From: Sva-07 sp963698565
GTDB taxonomy: Bacteria; Actinomycetota; Acidimicrobiia; Acidimicrobiales; Ilumatobacteraceae
DNA: 64,000 nt
NCBI GenBank assembly: GCA_963698565.1
Contig: CAVORH010000002.1
Coordinates: 310,001-374,000, forward strand
Reading direction: 5' to 3'
Shown here: positions 8,298 to 17,291 of the stretch, in pieces
Layout of the letters: each line of letters begins with the position of its first letter
Position numbering within the stretch: position 1 is the stretch's first letter
Position numbers and translations under genes: made by a program
The notes under the pieces: generated by a model
Seen by the model: only the letters and a program-made list of their open reading frames with translations
What the model was told of the DNA's origin: nothing
Database searches by the model: none

Positions 8298-8392
8298 GGT
8301 GTGCTCGCGTCGTCGTGCACCTCGATGAGGTCACGCGACGGGGGAACCAGCGTACCGCCGAGGGCCGACGGTGACGATTCGGAGCGGACGGT

Positions 8393-8411
8393 CGACCACG
8401 CTGTGTGGTCG
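8393..8411. other. Small inverted repeat behind tatD
   Basis: CGACCAC at 8393-8399 pairs with GTGGTCG at 8405-8411 around a five-base loop, in the 161-nt space behind the tatD stop. There is no T-run, so a terminator role is unproven. Confidence 0.35.
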
Positions 8412-8458
8412 GACGACATGGCGCCGCGGTGGCGAGATCGAGGTGCCGCGGTCGAGGT

Positions 8459-9253
8459 TCAGTCGACCGTGAGTGCGAACACCGAGTCGGCGTTGGCCGA
8501 CGTGGCGCGGGCGATCTCGTCGACGGGGCGATCGCGCAGATCGGCGATGAATCGGCCGACGTGAGGGACCCAGGCGGGACGGTTCGGCTTGCCGCGGTGG
8601 GGGACCGGGGCGAGGTAGGGGCTGTCGGTCTCGACCAGCATCCGATCGAGTGGGCACAGCATGGCTGCCGCCTGGACCTCGGGCGCTCCCTTGAACGTGA
8701 CGATGCCGGAGAACGACAGCAGCGCGCCGATGTCGAGGGCCCGTGCGGCCGCTTCGGGACCGCCGGTGAAGCAGTGGAAGATCGTGCGCGTCGGCACGCC
8801 GACCGAGGCCAACACGTCGAACGTGTCGTCCCACGCGTCGCGGGTGTGGATCACGAGCGGCAGGTCGCGATCGTTCGCCAACTGGATCTGCTCCTCGAAC
8901 ACGCGCTGCTGGACCTCGCGCGGAGAGTGGTCGTAGTAGTAGTCGAGTCCGGCCTCACCGACGGCGACGATCCCGGGTGCATCGAGCAGATCGAGGATCG
9001 TGTCGACCCCGTTGACGGCGTCGTGCGGGTGCAGGCCGACGGTCGCGTGGACGCCTCGGTGGGCGGCGGCTGCGTCGATGGCGGCCAGCGATGTCTCGCG
9101 ATCGCACCCGACGGTGATCAGCGTCGTCACGCCCGCGTCGGCTGCGATCGCGACCGCTGCGTCGGTCCCGTCCGGGATCCGAGCATCGTGTACGTGACAG
9201 TGCGAGTCGACCCACCGGATCGGTGGAGCGCAGCCCGGCCCGTCGCCGCTCAT
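8459..9253 (-). CDS. tatD: TatD-family metal-dependent DNase
   Basis: A TIM-barrel metallohydrolase of 264 residues; the family has 3'-5' DNase activity. Metal ligands and signatures are in order: DSHCHVHDARI near 16 (HxH), TVGLHPHDA, VGEAGLDYYY (bridging Glu), LPLVIHTRDA, IFHCFTGG, and ETDSPYLAPVPHRGK at the C-terminal end. The start codon overlaps the metG stop by 4 nt, the common actinobacterial metG-tatD coupling. Confidence 0.93.
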   Translation of the reverse strand: MSGDGPGCAPPIRWVDSHCHVHDARIPDGTDAAVAIAADAGVTTLITVGCDRETSLAAIDAAAAHRGVHATVGLHPHDAVNGVDTILDLLDAPGIVAVGEAGLDYYYDHSPREVQQRVFEEQIQLANDRDLPLVIHTRDAWDDTFDVLASVGVPTRTIFHCFTGGPEAAARALDIGALLSFSGIVTFKGAPEVQAAAMLCPLDRMLVETDSPYLAPVPHRGKPNRPAWVPHVGRFIADLRDRPVDEIARATSANADSVFALTVD

Positions 9254-10779
9254 GTCAGGCGCGGGAACAGCGCGTCACCCTTGGTGACGGCGGCGCCCGG
9301 TGTGTACTGGCCCCATGCCGCCGCCTCGGGCAGTCGTTGATCGGACACGAGCCCCGGCAGGCCGATTCGCTCCCAGATCGCCTGCGCGGTGTCGGGGATC
9401 GCCGGCGACGCGAGGATCGCGACGATCCGCAGCGCCTCGAGCGCGTCGCCCAGGACCGCATCGACGGATGGCCCCGGTTCCGCCTTCCACGGCTCGTTGG
9501 CCTCGAGGTGGGCGTTGGTGGCGCGCACCAGTGACCAGGTGGCGTCGAGCGCCTTGCTCGGTTGTACGACGTCCCACTGCGCGGCGGTGTCCGCGTATGC
9601 CGCTGCTGCCGCACCCGCCAATGGGCTGTCGGGGGCCGGTGCGGTGCCGAGGCCGTCGCACTTCTTGCCGACGACCGTGGCGACGCGTGCAGCGAGGTTG
9701 CCGAGGTTGTTGGCGAGGTCGGCGTTGTACCGCGACGTGAACCCCTCGATCGAGAAGTCGCCGTCGTTGCCGTACGCGGTGTCGGCGAGCACGTAGTAGC
9801 GGAATCCGTCGACGCCCACCTCGTCGACGAGGTCGAGCGGGTTGACCACGTTGCCGGAGGTCTTGCTCATCTTCTCGCCGCCGCTGAGCAGCCAGCCGCC
9901 GATCGCCCACCCCTTCGGCAGCTCGACGCCGGCCGACATCAGCATCGCCGGCCAGTACACGCAGTGCTGGCGGACGATGTCCTTGCCGATCAGGTGGTAG
10001 TCGACGGGCCACCAGTCGCGATAGCGGTCGGTGCCGTCGCCGAAACCGGTCGCGGCGAGGTAGTTGGTGAGCGCGTCGAACCAGACGTAGGTGACGTGCT
10101 TCGGGTCCCACGGCAGGGGGATGCCCCACTCCAGCGAGGTGCGGCTGATCGAGAAGTCGCGCAGGCCGCTCTTGATCAGGCCGATCGCCTCGTTCCCACG
10201 GTGTTCGGGGGTCAGCGCGGTGGGATGAGCGGCGTACCAGTCGAGCAACCGGTCCTCGAAGCGTGAGAGCCGGAAGAACCAGTTCTCCTCCTCGAAGTAC
10301 TCGACCGGTCGCTGGTGGATCGGACAGCAGTCGGCGATCGTCCCGTCGGCCGTCGTCACCTCGATCAGTTCGTCGTCGGCGTAGTACTCCTCGCAGGCGA
10401 CGCAGTACTTCCCGGCGAACGTGTCGAGCTCGATGTCGCCCGCGTCGTAGCAGCGCTGGAGGAGTTCGGCGACGGCGGCCTTGTGGCGGGGCTCGGTGGT
10501 GCGGATGAAGTCGTCGTTGGCGATGTTCAGGCGCTCCCAGGCGGCGGCGAACTTGGGAGCGATGGCGTCGACGAACTCCTGCGGCGACTGGCCGGCGGCC
10601 TCGGCGGTCTGCTGGATCTTGAGGCCGTGTTCGTCGGTGCCGGTGAGGTACTTGACGTCGTCGCCGAGCAGGCGGTGCCAGCGGGTGAGCGCGTCACCGA
10701 CGATCGTGGTGTACGCATGGCCGAGGTGGGGCTCGGCGTTGACGTAGTAGATCGGGGTCGTCACGTAGAACCGGGTCAC
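9250..10779 (-). CDS. metG: Methionyl-tRNA synthetase
   Basis: Class I aminoacyl-tRNA synthetase charging tRNA-Met, 509 residues. The HIGH motif reads HLGH within YVNAEPHLGHAYTT (about 12-25). The zinc-knuckle region CVACEEYYADDELIE is followed by CCPIHQ, and the KMSKS loop reads KMSKTSGNV near residue 308. The anticodon-binding helical domain follows (RYNADLANNLGNLAARV). There is no C-terminal EMAP domain. It lies 9 nt behind the upstream membrane-protein gene and overlaps tatD. Confidence 0.96.
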   Translation of the reverse strand: MTRFYVTTPIYYVNAEPHLGHAYTTIVGDALTRWHRLLGDDVKYLTGTDEHGLKIQQTAEAAGQSPQEFVDAIAPKFAAAWERLNIANDDFIRTTEPRHKAAVAELLQRCYDAGDIELDTFAGKYCVACEEYYADDELIEVTTADGTIADCCPIHQRPVEYFEEENWFFRLSRFEDRLLDWYAAHPTALTPEHRGNEAIGLIKSGLRDFSISRTSLEWGIPLPWDPKHVTYVWFDALTNYLAATGFGDGTDRYRDWWPVDYHLIGKDIVRQHCVYWPAMLMSAGVELPKGWAIGGWLLSGGEKMSKTSGNVVNPLDLVDEVGVDGFRYYVLADTAYGNDGDFSIEGFTSRYNADLANNLGNLAARVATVVGKKCDGLGTAPAPDSPLAGAAAAAYADTAAQWDVVQPSKALDATWSLVRATNAHLEANEPWKAEPGPSVDAVLGDALEALRIVAILASPAIPDTAQAIWERIGLPGLVSDQRLPEAAAWGQYTPGAAVTKGDALFPRLT

Positions 10780-10788
10780 GCCAGCACG

Positions 10789-11775
10789 CTAGAGGCTGGC
10801 CTCTCCCTGCCCACCGATGTGTTTCGGTCCGCGCGTCGATCGTGCGATCACGACGATCACCACGGCGAGCCCGGCCACGGCGACCACAGCGGACGCGAGC
10901 GCCCCGTTCACGGTCATCAGCAACAGCCCTTGGAGGCCCTGCAGGAAGGCGATCACGCCGATCACCAGGATCGGGACGAGGTGACGCGCCAAGCCGACGG
11001 CGACGATGCCGGCGGCGGTGATCGTCGCCGCGATCGACGCGACCAGTTCGCTCTCGTCGGCCAGCATCGCGGCGCCGATCATCGCGGCGACGGCCGCGAC
11101 GGCCAGTACGTAGAGCTCGGGCCGCAGCCGCTGCGTGACGGCGAGTGCGCCGACGACGAGCGCTGCCAGCCAGACGGCGATCCCACCGGTCCACGGTGGG
11201 ATCGAGAGCAGGGCACCGACGGCGCCCAGCGTGAGTCCAGCTCCCACGGCGGTCGTCAGCACCTGGAGCGGTCGGTCGAGGTTGCGCCACAGTGCGCCCC
11301 CGATCGCCAGGATCGGCAGTCCGACGATCAGGACGTTCCACGCCGGCTGGTCGAAACCGATGGTGTCGACGACGACGCCGGTGGTCAAGGCGACGCCGCC
11401 CGTTCCGATGAGCCACATGAACGACGCGAGTCGCCGAGTGCCGGGATCATCGAGGTGGATGAGCCGCGTGCCGGCGATGAACCCGAGCGCGGCGATGGCG
11501 ACGCCGATCGCCACCTGCCCGCCGGTGCGCAGCGCCTCCCAGCTCTGGCCGACCATCATCGCGCCACTCATGAGGGCGAGGACGCTGCCGAGGTACACGG
11601 CGAGTTCGGCCACGATCGAGAGTCGAGGTGGCGCCGGAGCCTCGTGGTGTTCGAAGACGCGGATCGCCTCGACCTGGTCGCTCGTGACCAGACCGTGCTC
11701 GACCCAGTGCCCGGCGTGTTCGTCGAGCCAGTCGGAGTCCGGTTGCTCGGTTCGTTTGCTGAACAGGGAGATCAT
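10789..11775 (-). CDS. DUF2157-like polytopic membrane protein
   Basis: 328 residues. The cytosolic N-terminus (WLDEHAGHWVEHGLVTSDQVEAI) resembles the helical start of DUF2157 proteins; the rest is about ten hydrophobic segments, from LSIVAELAVYLGSVLALMSG to ASAVVAVAGLAVVIVVIA. The ATG at 11775 has GAGAGGGG 8 nt upstream, which decides this start. The gene lies only 9 nt before metG but no functional link is evident. Function unknown. Confidence 0.7.
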   Translation of the reverse strand: MISLFSKRTEQPDSDWLDEHAGHWVEHGLVTSDQVEAIRVFEHHEAPAPPRLSIVAELAVYLGSVLALMSGAMMVGQSWEALRTGGQVAIGVAIAALGFIAGTRLIHLDDPGTRRLASFMWLIGTGGVALTTGVVVDTIGFDQPAWNVLIVGLPILAIGGALWRNLDRPLQVLTTAVGAGLTLGAVGALLSIPPWTGGIAVWLAALVVGALAVTQRLRPELYVLAVAAVAAMIGAAMLADESELVASIAATITAAGIVAVGLARHLVPILVIGVIAFLQGLQGLLLMTVNGALASAVVAVAGLAVVIVVIARSTRGPKHIGGQGEASL

Positions 11776-11889
11776 GGTGAACCCCTCTCGTTCGGGCCCC
11801 CTCGCGTGAGGCATCCCACTGGCATCATGCGCCGAGCCGGCCCGTGCGGACAGGGCCGATCGACCACCCCGCGGATGCGGTTCGCGCGA

Positions 11890-11931
11890 GCGATGAGCGA
11901 AGTCGCCGGATGGCGGGCGTTCGCTCATCGC
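11890..11931. repeat. Palindromic element family C, copy 1
   Basis: A 42-bp hairpin with perfect 12-bp arms GCGATGAGCGAA (11890-11901) and TTCGCTCATCGC (11920-11931). It lies 27 nt behind the stop of the HAD-family gene. A second copy with the same outer arms is at 24057-24098. Confidence 0.75.
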
Positions 11932-11957
11932 CGGGTGGATTGCACCCGGCGGACGGG

Positions 11958-12782
11958 TCAGCGGCGGAGGAAGCCGGAGCTGCGCCGGCCCGAACGGGAA
12001 CTGGTGACCGCAGCGCCCGCGGCGAAGCTGGCGCCGGCGATGCCGACCGCGCCGATCGAGGTGATCGTGCGTCGCACGACCGACTTCGTCTGCTCGCTGA
12101 AGATCACGATCGGCCAACCGTTGCGGCGCGCGTGACGTTCGAGTTTCGCGTCGGGGTTGACGGCCACCGGATGACCGACCGCCTCGAGCATCGGCAGGTC
12201 GCTCGCCGAGTCGCTGTAGGCGTAGCACTGGTCGAGTTCGTACCCGTTCCAGTTCGCGATCTCGGTCATCGCCTCGACCTTGCCGGCGCCGTAGCAGAAC
12301 GGCCCGTCGAGTTCGCCGGTGTAGCGGCCGTCGAGCACCTTGCTGCGCGTGCCGATGCCCGACGTCATGCCGAGTGAGTGGGCGAGCGGTTCGACGATCT
12401 CCTGCGGTGCCGCCGACACGATGTAGGTGTCGCGGCCCGCCTGGCGGTGCCGATCGAGCAGCCGGCGGGCCTCGGGGCGCAGGCGGGCGAGCAACCGCGG
12501 CAGGATCTCGACGTTGAGCGCCTGCATGTCGCTCTGGCGCATGCCGGTGACCGCCTTGAGGACCCGCGCCTTCACGGCGTCGGTCGTGTCGTCGTCGGCC
12601 CCGAAGAGCTTGAAGGTGGCGGCCCCGAATGCGTCGCGCACGAACTCGGTGTTGCGGATCATCCCGGCCTTCCGGGCCTGGAGCGCGAGCGTGTAGGCCG
12701 ACGACCCCGAGATCAGGGTGCGGTCGAGATCGAAGAACGCGGCGCTCGGTCCGGTGCCGGCGACGTTGACGTACTCACTCAT
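11958..12782 (-). CDS. HAD-IB family hydrolase (SerB-like phosphatase)
   Basis: HAD phosphatase of 274 residues. Motif I is AAFFDLDRTLISGSSAY (Asp nucleophile near 17), motif II lies in TYIVSAAPQEIVEPLA, and motifs III/IV are in YSDSASDLPMLEAVGHPVAVNPD. This is the HAD-IB subgroup that includes phosphoserine phosphatase, but the long alpha-helical cap resembles lipid- or unknown-substrate members, so SerB identity is not claimed. A hydrophobic C-terminal segment (ITSIGAVGIAGASFAAGAAV) followed by basic residues suggests membrane association. The ATG at 12782 overlaps the end of rsmI by 8 nt. Confidence 0.8.
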   Translation of the reverse strand: MSEYVNVAGTGPSAAFFDLDRTLISGSSAYTLALQARKAGMIRNTEFVRDAFGAATFKLFGADDDTTDAVKARVLKAVTGMRQSDMQALNVEILPRLLARLRPEARRLLDRHRQAGRDTYIVSAAPQEIVEPLAHSLGMTSGIGTRSKVLDGRYTGELDGPFCYGAGKVEAMTEIANWNGYELDQCYAYSDSASDLPMLEAVGHPVAVNPDAKLERHARRNGWPIVIFSEQTKSVVRRTITSIGAVGIAGASFAAGAAVTSSRSGRRSSGFLRR

Positions 12783-13614
12783 CGGTTCCAGTCTGGCGGT
12801 CGAGAGCGATCGCGAGCGCGTACACCTCGCGTTTCGGCCGCCCGACCGCACGGGCGACGGCGGCCGACGCGTCGCGGGTGGAGGCGCCGGCGTCGAGTCG
12901 GGACCGCAGGGCATCGCGGACGTCGTCGTCGCTGGCTGGCTCGTCGTCGACCGGCGCACCCTCGATCACCAGCACGTATTCGCCGCGCGGGCCGCCGATG
13001 TCGATCGTGCCGAGGGGCCCGCGCACGACCTCCTCGTGGAGCTTGGTCAGCTCGCGTGTGACCACCACGATCCGATCGTCTCCGCACGCGTCGCGGAGGT
13101 CGTCGAGCGTTCGCAGCACTCGGTGGGGTGCCTCGTAGAGCACCGTCGTTCGGTGCTCCGCGGCGATCTCGGCGAGGCGATCCGCCCGCTCGGCGCCCTT
13201 GCGGGGGATGAAGCCCTCGAACACGAACCGGTCGGTGGCGAGCCCGCTGATCGTCAGCGCCATGATCGCCGCGCTCGGGCCGGGCACCGCGCTGACCGGG
13301 TGGCCCGCATCGAGGGCGGCGCGCACGATGCGCTCGCCGGGATCGGAGATGCCGGGCGTGCCGGCATCGCTGACGATGGCCACGTCGCGCCCGTCGCCGA
13401 GCGTGCGCAGGACGTCGTCGATGCGGCTGAGCTCGGTGTGGTCGTTGCACACGGCGAGGCGTTCGGCCCGCACGCCGGCGTGCTGCAGCAGCAGGCCGGT
13501 ACGGCGGGTGTCCTCGCAGCACACCAGCGCGACGTGGGACAGCACCTCGACCGCCCGCGGGGGGAGGTCGCCGAGGTTGCCGATCGGGGTGGCCACGAGC
13601 CAGAGCGTGCTCAT
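12775..13614 (-). CDS. rsmI: 16S rRNA (cytidine1402-2'-O)-methyltransferase
   Basis: RsmI 2'-O-methylates C1402 in the decoding centre. Family landmarks: MSTLWLVATPIGNLGDLPPRA at the start, CEDTRRTGLLL, VAIVSDAGTPGISDPG (SAM-binding tetrapyrrole-methylase fold), AVPGPSAAIMALTISGL, FVFEGFIPRKGAER and YEAPHRVLRTL. It has 279 residues; the ATG at 13614 was preferred over an upstream in-frame ATG because MSTLWLVATPIGN is the conserved beginning. The stop overlaps the HAD gene start. Confidence 0.94.
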   Translation of the reverse strand: MSTLWLVATPIGNLGDLPPRAVEVLSHVALVCCEDTRRTGLLLQHAGVRAERLAVCNDHTELSRIDDVLRTLGDGRDVAIVSDAGTPGISDPGERIVRAALDAGHPVSAVPGPSAAIMALTISGLATDRFVFEGFIPRKGAERADRLAEIAAEHRTTVLYEAPHRVLRTLDDLRDACGDDRIVVVTRELTKLHEEVVRGPLGTIDIGGPRGEYVLVIEGAPVDDEPASDDDVRDALRSRLDAGASTRDASAAVARAVGRPKREVYALAIALDRQTGTDE

Positions 13615-13618
13615 CGGC

Positions 13619-13966
13619 TCAGCCGCCGGTCGTCTCGCCGGTTCGGATCTCGATCCGGTCACCGACGCGCAGCCCCCAGCGGCCGAACGCTCCGGCTTCG
13701 GCCTCGATCACGCTGCGGGCATTCCACACCGGGATGCCCACCCGGAACCGCTGCATCTGGATCGTCTTGACGACCACACCATCGTCGTCGAGGTAGGCGA
13801 CGTCGATCGGGAACTTCATGCCGATGGTGTGGATCCACCGGCACGGGGCGATCACGAGCGCACCCTCCATCGACTCCCGCCCGAGCAGGCCGCGCCGCCG
13901 GGACCGTCGGGTGTCGGCGATCTCGGTGGATGCGAGCACCCGTGCGTCGCAGACCAGCCAAGCCAT
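13619..13966 (-). CDS. DUF192 domain protein
   Basis: 115 residues with the DUF192 core: ADTRRSRRRGLLGRESM, CRWIHTIGMKFPIDVAYLDDD and AEAGAFGRWGLRVGDRIEI. DUF192 proteins are usually exported, but no signal peptide is seen here (start MAWLVCDARVLAS). It lies 4 nt before rsmI on the same strand, so probably co-transcribed, and is divergent from the fetA-like gene. Function unknown. Confidence 0.85.
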   Translation of the reverse strand: MAWLVCDARVLASTEIADTRRSRRRGLLGRESMEGALVIAPCRWIHTIGMKFPIDVAYLDDDGVVVKTIQMQRFRVGIPVWNARSVIEAEAGAFGRWGLRVGDRIEIRTGETTGG

Positions 13967-14074
13967 GATCGCAGTGTGCCAGATCCGTCGTGCGTCCCAC
14001 CGGACGCGCCGCGACGCACGTGTCGGACGCGTGGCGACACCGTCGACCGCGGTACGTTCGGGCGGTGAGCCACG

Positions 14075-14779
14075 ATGTCGTCTGCTGATGCCTTCGAGCT
14101 GCGCGGCGTCGACGCAGGGCCGTCCGGTGCTCCGATCCTGCGGGGCATCGATCTGGTCGTCCCCGCCAACGGGGTCACCGTGCTCGCCGGGCCGTCCGGT
14201 GCGGGCAAGTCGACGCTGCTGCGCCTGCTCAACCGGCTCGACGACCCGCTGACGGGCGAGATCAGGTGGCGGGACCGTCTGCTGACCGAGTGGGAGCCGA
14301 CCGAGCTGCGACGTCAGGTGGCGATGGTGTTCCAGCGGGCGCCGGTGTTCCCCGGCACCGTGCTCGACAACCTCGCCGTGGCGCTGCCGGGGATCACCGA
14401 GGACCGTGCGCTCCACGTGCTCGAGCACGTGGGGCTGGAGCCCGACCTGCTGGGTCACGAGGCCGACACACTGTCGGGCGGCGAGGCCCAACGGATGTGT
14501 GTGGCGCGGGCATTGCTCACCGATCCGGCCGTGTTGCTCGCCGACGAACCGACGGCGGCGCTCGATCGGGCGGCGCGGGCGACCGTGGAGGATCTCGGTC
14601 GCTCGTTGGCCGACTCGGGGGTGGCGGTGATCTGGGTGAGTCACGACACCGATCAGTTGCGGCGCCTCGCCGATCACGTGATCGTGCTCGCCGCCGGGTC
14701 GGTGTTGGCGACGGGCCACCTCGGTGACCTCGACGGGAGCGACGACCCGCTGGTGCGTCAATCGGTCGGTGCACGATGA
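14075..14779 (+). CDS. fetA: FetA-like ABC transporter ATP-binding protein
   Basis: ATP-binding subunit, 234 residues: Walker A GPSGAGKST (39-47), Q-loop VFQRAP, signature LSGGEAQR (133-140), Walker B VLLADEPT (153-160), and the switch His in WVSHDTDQL. Its partner is the UPF0014/FetB permease that overlaps it by 4 nt. In E. coli this pair (YbbL/YbbM) is implicated in iron export under oxidative stress; that substrate is inferred here. Confidence 0.85.
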   Translation: MSSADAFELRGVDAGPSGAPILRGIDLVVPANGVTVLAGPSGAGKSTLLRLLNRLDDPLTGEIRWRDRLLTEWEPTELRRQVAMVFQRAPVFPGTVLDNLAVALPGITEDRALHVLEHVGLEPDLLGHEADTLSGGEAQRMCVARALLTDPAVLLADEPTAALDRAARATVEDLGRSLADSGVAVIWVSHDTDQLRRLADHVIVLAAGSVLATGHLGDLDGSDDPLVRQSVGAR

Positions 14780-15570
14780 TCGCGGTCGAGCAGGGCGACA
14801 TCGGAACCCTGGGGTTGGCGGCGTCGGGGATCCTCGTCGCCGTCGCGGTGGCGATCTCCCTGTGGCGCCAGCTCGGGCTCGAACGGAGCCTGCTGTGGGC
14901 GTCGCTGCGGGCGCTCGTGCAGCTGCTGCTCGTCGGCTGGGTGCTGCAGTTCGTGGTCGACCCCGACGACCCGCTGATCTTCTCGGTGCTGTGGCTGGTG
15001 GCGATGGTGAGTTTCGCGGCCTACACCACCTCGCGGCGCGCCGCCGATGTGCCCAAGGTGCTGCCGCTGTCGATGCTCGCCTACACGGCGTCCGCGATCG
15101 TGGTGCTGGGGGTGCTGTTCGGGTTCGGGATCTACGACCTCGAGGGACGCACGCTCGTGCCGCTCGCGGGGATGGTGGTCGGCAACTCGCTTGCAGCGAC
15201 CGTGCTCGTGTCGCGCCAGCTCCTGATCGCCTCCACCGAGCAGCGCGGGCTGATCGAGGCGCGGCTCGCGCTCGGCCTCACCGCGAAGCAGTCGTTCCAA
15301 CCGCACCTGCGCCAGGCGTTGCGCACGGCGCTCGTCCCGCAGATCGAGTCGACGAAGGCGGTCGGGATCGTGTTCCTGCCGGGTGCGATGGTCGGGTTGA
15401 TCCTGGCCGGCGTCGATCCGGCCGACGCGGTCAAGGTGCAGGTGTCGGTGATGTACCTGGTGCTCGGCAGCGTGGCGACCACGACGGCGGTGATGAGCCT
15501 CGGCATCTCGCGAGAACTGTTCACCCCGGCCCAGCAGCTCCGACGGTCCGTTCAGCGAACCGATCCCTGA
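14776..15570 (+). CDS. fetB: FetB/UPF0014 family iron export permease
   Basis: 264 residues with about seven membrane segments (ILVAVAVAISLW, ALVQLLLVGWVLQFVVD, FSVLWLVAMVSFAAYTTSRRA and others). The UPF0014 signature lies between helices: GMVVGNSLAATVLVSRQLL and ALRTALVPQIESTKAVGIVFLPGAMVGLILAG. Start ATG at 14776 overlaps the ATPase stop by 4 nt, so the two are translated together. A strong hairpin follows at 15592-15627. Confidence 0.88.
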   Translation: MIAVEQGDIGTLGLAASGILVAVAVAISLWRQLGLERSLLWASLRALVQLLLVGWVLQFVVDPDDPLIFSVLWLVAMVSFAAYTTSRRAADVPKVLPLSMLAYTASAIVVLGVLFGFGIYDLEGRTLVPLAGMVVGNSLAATVLVSRQLLIASTEQRGLIEARLALGLTAKQSFQPHLRQALRTALVPQIESTKAVGIVFLPGAMVGLILAGVDPADAVKVQVSVMYLVLGSVATTTAVMSLGISRELFTPAQQLRRSVQRTDP

Positions 15571-15591
15571 CGGCGTCCCGCCACCGCCCGA

Positions 15592-15627
15592 GCGTTACGC
15601 CAGGGGTCAGACCCCCGGCGTAACACT
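15592..15627. terminator. Bidirectional hairpin between convergent fetB and acyl-CoA dehydrogenase genes
   Basis: GTTACGCC and GGCGTAAC form the outer arms, with GGGGTC/GACCCC inside, giving an almost perfect stem of about 14 bp. It fills the 56-nt gap between two convergent stop codons. There is no long T-run, but position and symmetry suit a bidirectional terminator. Confidence 0.65.
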
Positions 15628-16772
15628 CAGAGACCGAGCGACTTGGCGATGATCGTCTTCATCACCTCGTTGGTGCCGCCGTAGATCGAAGTGACCCGGG
15701 CGTCGACGTAGGCCCGTCCGATCGGGTACTCGGTCATGTAGCCGTACCCACCGAACAGCTGCAGGCAGCGGTCGGCGACCCGGTTCTGGAGGTCGGTGCA
15801 CCAGTACTTCGCCTGTGCGGCCTGGGCGGCGGTGAGCTCACCGGCGTTGAGGGCGAGGATGCACTGGTCGAGGTAGGCCTGGCTGACGTCGATCTCGGTG
15901 GCGACCTCGGCGAGCACGAACTTGGTGTTCTGGAACGTCCCGATCGACTTGCCGAAGGCCGTGCGCTCTCCGACGTAGTCGAGGGTCCAGCCGAGGCAGG
16001 CTCGTGCGGCCGCGACCCCGGCGACGGCGATCGACAGGCGTTCCTGCGCGAGGTTGGCCGCGAGGTAGGTGAACCCCTTGCCCTCGTCGCCGAGGCGGTT
16101 GGCGACCGGCACCCGCACGTCGTTGAAGAACAGCTCGGCGGTGTCCTGGCTGTGCATGCCGATCTTCTCGAGGTTGCGGCCCCGCTCGAAACCGTCCATG
16201 CCGCGTTCGAGCACCAGCAGCGACAGCCCGGCGTGACGTTCGGTCGGGTCGGTCTTCGCAGCGACGATCACCAGGTCGGAGTTGATGCCGTTGGTGATGA
16301 AGGTCTTCGACCCGTTGACCACGTACTCGTCGCCGTCACGGATGGCCGTGGTGGCGATGCCGGCGAGATCGGATCCGGTGCCGGGCTCGGTCATCGCGAT
16401 CGCGGTGATCAGCTCGCCCGAGGCGATCCCCGGCATCCAACGCTCGGCCTGTTCGTCGGTGCAGTACTCGATGAAGTACGGCGTACAGATGTCGTTGTGC
16501 AGGGTGAGGCCGAGTCCGGCGCCGCCGATGCCGGCGGCGTTGAACTCCTCGCCGACGATCACGTTGAAGCGGAAGTCGTTCGTGCCGCCGCCGCCGTGCT
16601 GCTCGGGGATCGCCATGCCGAGGAACCCGTACTGCCCCGCGGAGGTGAAGAGCTCACGGGGCGCGATCCCGGCCGCCTCCCACTCCAGGTAGTGGGGCGT
16701 GGCCTCCTTCGCCACGAAGGCGGCGAACGATTCGCGAAACGCTTGGTGCTCGTCGTCGAAGATGGTGCGCAT
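15627..16772 (-). CDS. Acyl-CoA dehydrogenase (long-chain type)
   Basis: FAD-dependent dehydrogenase of the first beta-oxidation step, 381 residues. Signatures are present: ITAIAMTEPGTGSDLAGI (substrate/FAD region), GSKTFITNGINSDLVIV, and FGGYGYMTEYPIGRAYVDARV. The C-terminal motif reads IYGGTNEVMK: Gly replaces the catalytic Glu of medium-chain enzymes, the pattern of long-chain and isovaleryl-type enzymes that use a Glu in helix G instead. That points to long- or branched-chain substrates but the substrate is unproven. The start at 16772 is only 18 nt from the divergent gene at 16791, so the promoters must overlap. Confidence 0.9.
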   Translation of the reverse strand: MRTIFDDEHQAFRESFAAFVAKEATPHYLEWEAAGIAPRELFTSAGQYGFLGMAIPEQHGGGGTNDFRFNVIVGEEFNAAGIGGAGLGLTLHNDICTPYFIEYCTDEQAERWMPGIASGELITAIAMTEPGTGSDLAGIATTAIRDGDEYVVNGSKTFITNGINSDLVIVAAKTDPTERHAGLSLLVLERGMDGFERGRNLEKIGMHSQDTAELFFNDVRVPVANRLGDEGKGFTYLAANLAQERLSIAVAGVAAARACLGWTLDYVGERTAFGKSIGTFQNTKFVLAEVATEIDVSQAYLDQCILALNAGELTAAQAAQAKYWCTDLQNRVADRCLQLFGGYGYMTEYPIGRAYVDARVTSIYGGTNEVMKTIIAKSLGL

Positions 16773-16790
16773 GGTGGCATCGTACGAGCT

Positions 16791-17234
16791 GTGAGCACAC
16801 CGGACGTTGGTCGTCAACCGAGTGTCGGGGGCCGGATCGTGCGTCTCGTCGGTGTGTACGACGCCGACAGCACGCTGCGCGGCGAGGTGGGTTACTGGAT
16901 CGGTGCCCGTCTCGGCCGTCGGCACTGTTCGTTGTGCGACATCACGCACGGTTCGATTCGTCGACGCCCCGAGTGGGTGGCGTGTACCGCTGGCCTGGCC
17001 GTGCCCTTCGACACGTATCACCGCAACGATCAGCCCGACGCGGTGCGTGTGGCGGCCGGCGGGCAGGCACCCGTCGTGGTCGCCGAGATCACGACCGACG
17101 TCTCGGGCGTGACGGACCACGCGATGCTGCTCGGGCCCGACGAGCTCGAGGCCTGCGATGCGGCAATCGATCGGCTGATCGAGGCCACCGAGGCCGGGGT
17201 CGAGCGCCTCGGTCTCCGTTGGCCGGCGGCCTGA
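16791..17234 (+). CDS. Conserved hypothetical protein with CxxC motif
   Basis: 147 residues from a GTG start at 16791. A short N-terminus leads into VRLVGVYDADSTLRGEVGYWIGARLG, then RRHCSLCDITHGSIRRRPEW, containing a CSLC pair followed by DITHG, then LAVPFDTYHRNDQ. The Cys pair with a nearby His could bind a metal, but this is speculation. No signal peptide or membrane segment. It starts back-to-back with the acyl-CoA dehydrogenase gene. I do not recognise a characterised function. Confidence 0.7.
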   Translation: MSTPDVGRQPSVGGRIVRLVGVYDADSTLRGEVGYWIGARLGRRHCSLCDITHGSIRRRPEWVACTAGLAVPFDTYHRNDQPDAVRVAAGGQAPVVVAEITTDVSGVTDHAMLLGPDELEACDAAIDRLIEATEAGVERLGLRWPAA

Positions 17235-17291
17235 CCCTGGAGGTCCAGGTCGCCCGGATCGGCGCGCCGGAGATGCCGACCGTCGGCGTCG

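Noticed and set aside
10315..12135. Plus-strand open frame of about 600 codons
   Set aside because: Antisense to metG and the DUF2157-like gene, which are conserved in the other frame.
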